Below, in pieces: positions 61,058 through 64,000 of a stretch of DNA of 64,000 nt. Source of the DNA: Curtobacterium sp. VKM Ac-1395 (GTDB lineage: Bacteria > Actinomycetota > Actinomycetes > Actinomycetales > Microbacteriaceae). Position numbers and translations under genes: made by a program. Position 1 is the first letter of the stretch; the number at the start of each line of letters is the position of its first letter. The stretch is from the NCBI RefSeq assembly GCF_015350975.1, contig NZ_JADKRX010000003.1:417278-481277 (forward strand). Reading direction: 5' to 3'. Below the pieces are notes generated by a model. That model made no database searches. It saw nothing but the letters and a program-made list of their open reading frames with translations, and had not been told where the DNA came from.

Positions 61058-62154
61058 CGGGGCTGTCGTGCGCGGGCGTCCGGGAACGCCGGGAACGGAG
61101 CGGTGTCCCCGGTCTGGTACCAGTACGCGGTCGAGCAGACGTCGTCGTTGCGCTCGAAGAGGCCGCCGTCCCATGCACCGATCTGCTGCAGCGTGACGCG
61201 GAGCGCCGAGTCGAACAGGATCGGGTCCGGCAGGTGCCAGCGGTACATGCCGTGGCTCGGTGCCATGGCCGTCGCGAACGGCGACGCGGCGGTGGTGTCG
61301 GCGGTGGTGCGCTGCGGGTAGCCGAAGTAGGGGGCGCTGTACGTGATCGGCTGCGGTTCCGGGCTGGCACGGAGGGCGTCCTGGAACGCCCACGCACCAC
61401 CCGCGTAGTCCTCGAGCCCGGTGCTGCACTGGGTCGGGTGGGTGGTGTCGTCGTCCAGGAAGAACTTCACCTCGCCCTCCCCCCACCAGTACCGTTCGAG
61501 CGACGTCAGGCCGATGAAGGTGCCGAGGTACCGACCGGTGCCGGTCACGCCGTCGAGGACGACGTGGTCGTTGCCGTGGCCGGCGGTGGCGTTGCTGCGT
61601 CGCCACTGTGCGTGGAAGGACCCGACGTTGTCCGCGATGTCGTCGCCGACGGTGTAGTCGACCTGGAAGAACACGGCGTCGACGTCGTCGGGGTGGTCGC
61701 TGTCGATGACGATCCGGGCGTGCTTCCGGAACGGCATCGCGAAGTAGGAGTTCATCCCACCGGTGGGTGCCACCGTGATCGGGATCGACGTGACGAGTGC
61801 GCGCTCGGCGAACCCGTTGCAGAAGAAGTCGCCGACGGGCACCTCGACCGCGGGGCTCTCGGAGCCGTCCCAGTACATGCGGAGCACGAGGTTGCGGAGG
61901 ACGAACGGGTTCGTCTCCGTGGTGTCGGGGACCGTCAGCCAGATGTGCCGGATGACACCGGGCCCGTCGATGTCGGCGAGGACGAGACGCCCTCCTGCGG
62001 GCAGTGCCGAGAACGCTCGGCCCTTGCGTCCGGGACCGAGGTCCGATGCGGTCCGCGCGGCCCCACCGGGCGAACCGTCGGGGTTCTCGGCGTTGATGGA
62101 GCGGCTCCTGACACCGGTGGGCAGGACGGCGAGCTGGTCGAGTTCGTGGATCAT
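61054..62154 (-). CDS. GH172 (DUF2961) family protein
   Basis: A 366-residue protein of the DUF2961 family, now glycoside hydrolase family 172, whose characterised members cleave or rearrange alpha-fructofuranosides (difructose dianhydride I) or alpha-arabinofuranosides. Typical blocks: ADIDGPGVIRHIWLTV, LRMYWDGSESPAVEVPVGDFFCNGFAER, RYWWGEGEVKFFLDDD (about 221-236) and STGLEDYAGGAWAF with Glu248, likely part of the catalytic site. There is no signal peptide. It is coupled to GH32 and PfkB by ATGA overlaps, pointing to a fructose-containing substrate rather than arabinan. Confidence 0.87.
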   Translation of the reverse strand: MIHELDQLAVLPTGVRSRSINAENPDGSPGGAARTASDLGPGRKGRAFSALPAGGRLVLADIDGPGVIRHIWLTVPDTTETNPFVLRNLVLRMYWDGSESPAVEVPVGDFFCNGFAERALVTSIPITVAPTGGMNSYFAMPFRKHARIVIDSDHPDDVDAVFFQVDYTVGDDIADNVGSFHAQWRRSNATAGHGNDHVVLDGVTGTGRYLGTFIGLTSLERYWWGEGEVKFFLDDDTTHPTQCSTGLEDYAGGAWAFQDALRASPEPQPITYSAPYFGYPQRTTADTTAASPFATAMAPSHGMYRWHLPDPILFDSALRVTLQQIGAWDGGLFERNDDVCSTAYWYQTGDTAPFPAFPDARARQPR

Positions 62155-62169
62155 GGTGTCGCTTTCGGG

Positions 62170-63066
62170 CTACTTGACCGCGCCGGCAGTGATGCCGCGG
62201 GTGAGGGTGCGTTGGAAGAAGAGGAAGAACAGCAACGTCGGCAGGAGGGACAGCAGGGATCCGGCGTTGAGTTCGGTGATGTCGGTCGAGAGCTGGCCCC
62301 GGAGGGTCGACAGTGCGATCGGCACGGTCTGGTTCGCCGGGTCGGTGAGCATCACCACGGGGATGTAGAACTCGTTCCACGTCCAGATGAAGAAGAAGAT
62401 CAGCAGCACCGACAGGGTGGGCCGCATCACGGGGAACACCACCTGCCAGAGCACCTGCCAGCGGTTGGCGCCGTCCAGTCGTGCTGCCTCGAGGAGGGAC
62501 GGCGGGAAGGTGCCGAACACGCTGCCGAGGAGGTAGGTCCCGAAGGCGGCCTGCAACACCGCGAAGATGATGACGACGGACCAGATGGAGTCCCGGAGGC
62601 CGAGGGCCTGTGCGCCGTGGAAGAGCGGGTAGATGATCGCTTCCTGCGGGAGCATCGTCGCGAACAGCAGGACGCCGGTGACGAGCGTCGCCCCGCGGAT
62701 CTTGCCGACGCCGATCGCGTACGAGGCGAGGAGGGAGATCAGCACGCCGATCACGGCGACCAGGAGCGAGATGGCGACCGAGTTCCAGAGCGCGAGCGGG
62801 AAGTCCACGTCCCGGAGGTACCGGCCGAACGCCGAGAGCGTCAGCTGGTCGGGGACCGAGAACGGTCCGTTCGCCGCGTAGTCGGACTGCGTGCGGAAGG
62901 CCGTGAGCACGAGGACCAGGAACGGCGAGGCCATGACGACCCCCGTGAGGATCGCGATGCCGAGCACGACCCACCGGACGGCTCCGCGCTTGTGTGCCGG
63001 GCGGGGCTGTCGTGGTGCCGGGGACGTCTGTTCGGCGGGTGGACGGGTCTCGATGAGTGTGACCAC
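62170..63066 (-). CDS. carbohydrate ABC transporter permease (MalG type)
   Basis: Membrane subunit of a CUT1 sugar importer, 298 residues, six spans. The EAA loop is SLLEAARLDGANRWQVLWQVVFPVMRPTL and the C-terminus is FQRTLTRGITAGAVK, as in MalG-like proteins. The GTG at 63064-63066 follows the upstream permease stop after a four-base gap. It is followed after 15 bases by the GH172 gene, so transport and degradation genes form one operon. Confidence 0.9.
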   Translation of the reverse strand: MVTLIETRPPAEQTSPAPRQPRPAHKRGAVRWVVLGIAILTGVVMASPFLVLVLTAFRTQSDYAANGPFSVPDQLTLSAFGRYLRDVDFPLALWNSVAISLLVAVIGVLISLLASYAIGVGKIRGATLVTGVLLFATMLPQEAIIYPLFHGAQALGLRDSIWSVVIIFAVLQAAFGTYLLGSVFGTFPPSLLEAARLDGANRWQVLWQVVFPVMRPTLSVLLIFFFIWTWNEFYIPVVMLTDPANQTVPIALSTLRGQLSTDITELNAGSLLSLLPTLLFFLFFQRTLTRGITAGAVK

Positions 63067-63070
63067 GGTG

Positions 63071-63985
63071 TCAGTCCTCCAGGTTCCGGACGCTGCGGCG
63101 CTGCCACCAGAGCAGGACCGCGGCGATGATGAAGATGATGACGGTCAGGACGGTCGACAGGGCCGACCCGTACCCGACGCGGGAGAGCTGGAAGAAGTTG
63201 AGGTACGAGTAGTACGAGGGCACGTACGTCGAGCTCTCCGGCCCACCGTTGGTGAGGATCAGGACCGGCGCGAACACCTTGAGCGCCCCCACGGTCGCCG
63301 TGAGGACGACGATGAACACCTCGGGCCGGATCTGCGGGATGCTGATCGCGCGGAAGCGGTGCCACCAGTTGGCGCCGTCCATCTCCGCTGCCTCGTGCAG
63401 TTCGGGATCCACACGTTGCAGGGCCGACATGAAGATGATGACCGGGTAGCCGATCTGTCCCCAGACGAGCATCAGCATGATCGAGAAGAGCGCCAGCTTC
63501 GGGTCGCCCAGCCAGTCGGGTCCGTTCTCGATGCCCACGGCACCGAGGATCGAGTTGATCGCGCCGCCCTGGGTGTTGAGGATCCAGCTCCAGACCACGC
63601 CGGCGACGGCGATCGGGACGATCTGGGGCAGGTAGTAGGTGGCACGGAGCACCGATGCTGCGCGCGGACCGAAGGTGCGACCGAGGTAGTCGAACAGGAC
63701 CGCTGCGAGGACCAGGCCGATGACGGTCGGAACCACGACGATCGCGACGATCATGAACGCCGTGTTCCGGAACGACTCCCAGAACAGGTCGTCGTGGAGC
63801 AGGTCGGTGTAGTTGCCCAGTCCGTACCAGGACATCGGGGCCAGACCGCCCTTCCACTGGAAGAAGCTGGTGTAGACGTTGACGGCGAACGGCACGAGCA
63901 CGACGGCGGTGAACCCGACGATGATCGGGGTGAGGTACCACCAGTAGGAGACGCCGCGGAACGGCCGTCCACGGGTGGGCGTCAC
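63071..63985 (-). CDS. carbohydrate ABC transporter permease (MalF type), start uncertain
   Basis: Membrane subunit of the same importer, 304 residues as drawn. First span WWYLTPIIVGFTAVVLVPFAVNVYTSFF, EAA loop LHEAAEMDGANWWHRFRAISIPQIRPEV, and a basic C-terminus RRSVRNLED. The frame is still open to base 64000, and the GTG at 63983-63985 lies only 15 bases from the window edge, so the true start may lie outside. The binding protein and regulator of this fructan-type locus are expected just beyond the edge. Confidence 0.85.
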   Translation of the reverse strand: MTPTRGRPFRGVSYWWYLTPIIVGFTAVVLVPFAVNVYTSFFQWKGGLAPMSWYGLGNYTDLLHDDLFWESFRNTAFMIVAIVVVPTVIGLVLAAVLFDYLGRTFGPRAASVLRATYYLPQIVPIAVAGVVWSWILNTQGGAINSILGAVGIENGPDWLGDPKLALFSIMLMLVWGQIGYPVIIFMSALQRVDPELHEAAEMDGANWWHRFRAISIPQIRPEVFIVVLTATVGALKVFAPVLILTNGGPESSTYVPSYYSYLNFFQLSRVGYGSALSTVLTVIIFIIAAVLLWWQRRSVRNLED

Positions 63986-64000
63986 ACGGTCGGCGGCGGC

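Noticed and set aside
59624-61321. Plus-strand frame opposite GH32 and GH172
   Set aside because: Shadow of two clear hydrolase genes; no domain or ribosome binding site.

Overview
The window is a high-GC stretch of an actinobacterial chromosome. Housekeeping content and gene order (eno-ftsB-DUF501-ndh, hisS, mazG, mfd-pth-rplY, prs-glmU), an Ndh of actinobacterial type, frequent GTG starts, ATGA/GTGA stop-start overlaps and probable leaderless genes point to Microbacteriaceae, most likely Curtobacterium or a close relative. The genus is inferred from overall character, not from a marker gene.

Layout. 1-4.6 kb: 3' part of an acyl-CoA synthetase, a ThrE-type exporter, a small unknown protein, a fatty acid desaturase and a tRNA-Leu(UAA) with an unusually short variable arm. 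4.6-17.5 kb: core block, almost all on the minus strand (ndh, DUF501, ftsB, eno, hisS, mazG, mfd, pth, rplY), with nhaA on the plus strand. 17.7-21.6 kb: a two-component system with a co-transcribed exported Cys-containing protein, and a coiled-coil protein. 21.6-33.3 kb: a hexuronate locus. Eight tightly coupled minus-strand genes (binding protein, two permeases, TIM-barrel isomerase, Gfo/Idh oxidoreductase, second TIM-barrel isomerase, fructuronate reductase-like enzyme, ManD-type dehydratase) diverge from lacI-uxaC across a nested palindromic operator. 33.4-35.5 kb: gluconokinase and 6-phosphogluconate dehydrogenase. 35.6-41.6 kb: glycosyltransferase/TetR pair, alpha/beta hydrolase, BLUF photoreceptor, membrane protein, molybdopterin oxidoreductase. 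41.6-46.6 kb: core again (PrmC-like methyltransferase, prs, glmU) and an MFS protein. 46.9-57.3 kb: a second sugar locus. A minus-strand run of Gfo/Idh, ThuA, Gfo/Idh, TIM-barrel isomerase, ROK repressor and polyol dehydrogenase diverges from xylA-xylB-acetyl esterase over a shared operator/promoter. 57.3-58.6 kb: VIT-family metal transporter behind two DtxR-like boxes, and a GrpB protein. 58.6-64 kb: a fructan-type locus (PfkB kinase, GH32, GH172/DUF2961, two ABC permeases) that runs off the right edge.

How it works together. Three catabolic loci (hexuronates; xylose plus an unidentified sugar or glycoside; fructans and possibly difructose anhydrides) suit an organism living on plant polymers. 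Each ABC importer lacks its own ATPase, so a shared ATPase elsewhere is likely. The hexuronate route as seen ends at 2-keto-3-deoxygluconate; its kinase and aldolase are not in the window.

The points most worth a second look are the ThuA/Gfo-Idh/TIM-barrel cluster, which could be an oxidative 3-keto-glycoside pathway; the GH172-GH32 pairing; the nested LacI operator; the DtxR boxes before the VIT gene; the tRNA-Leu lacking a long arm; a dispersed palindromic repeat, one copy of which codes for a protein N-terminus; and a core gene with no ATG, GTG or TTG start.
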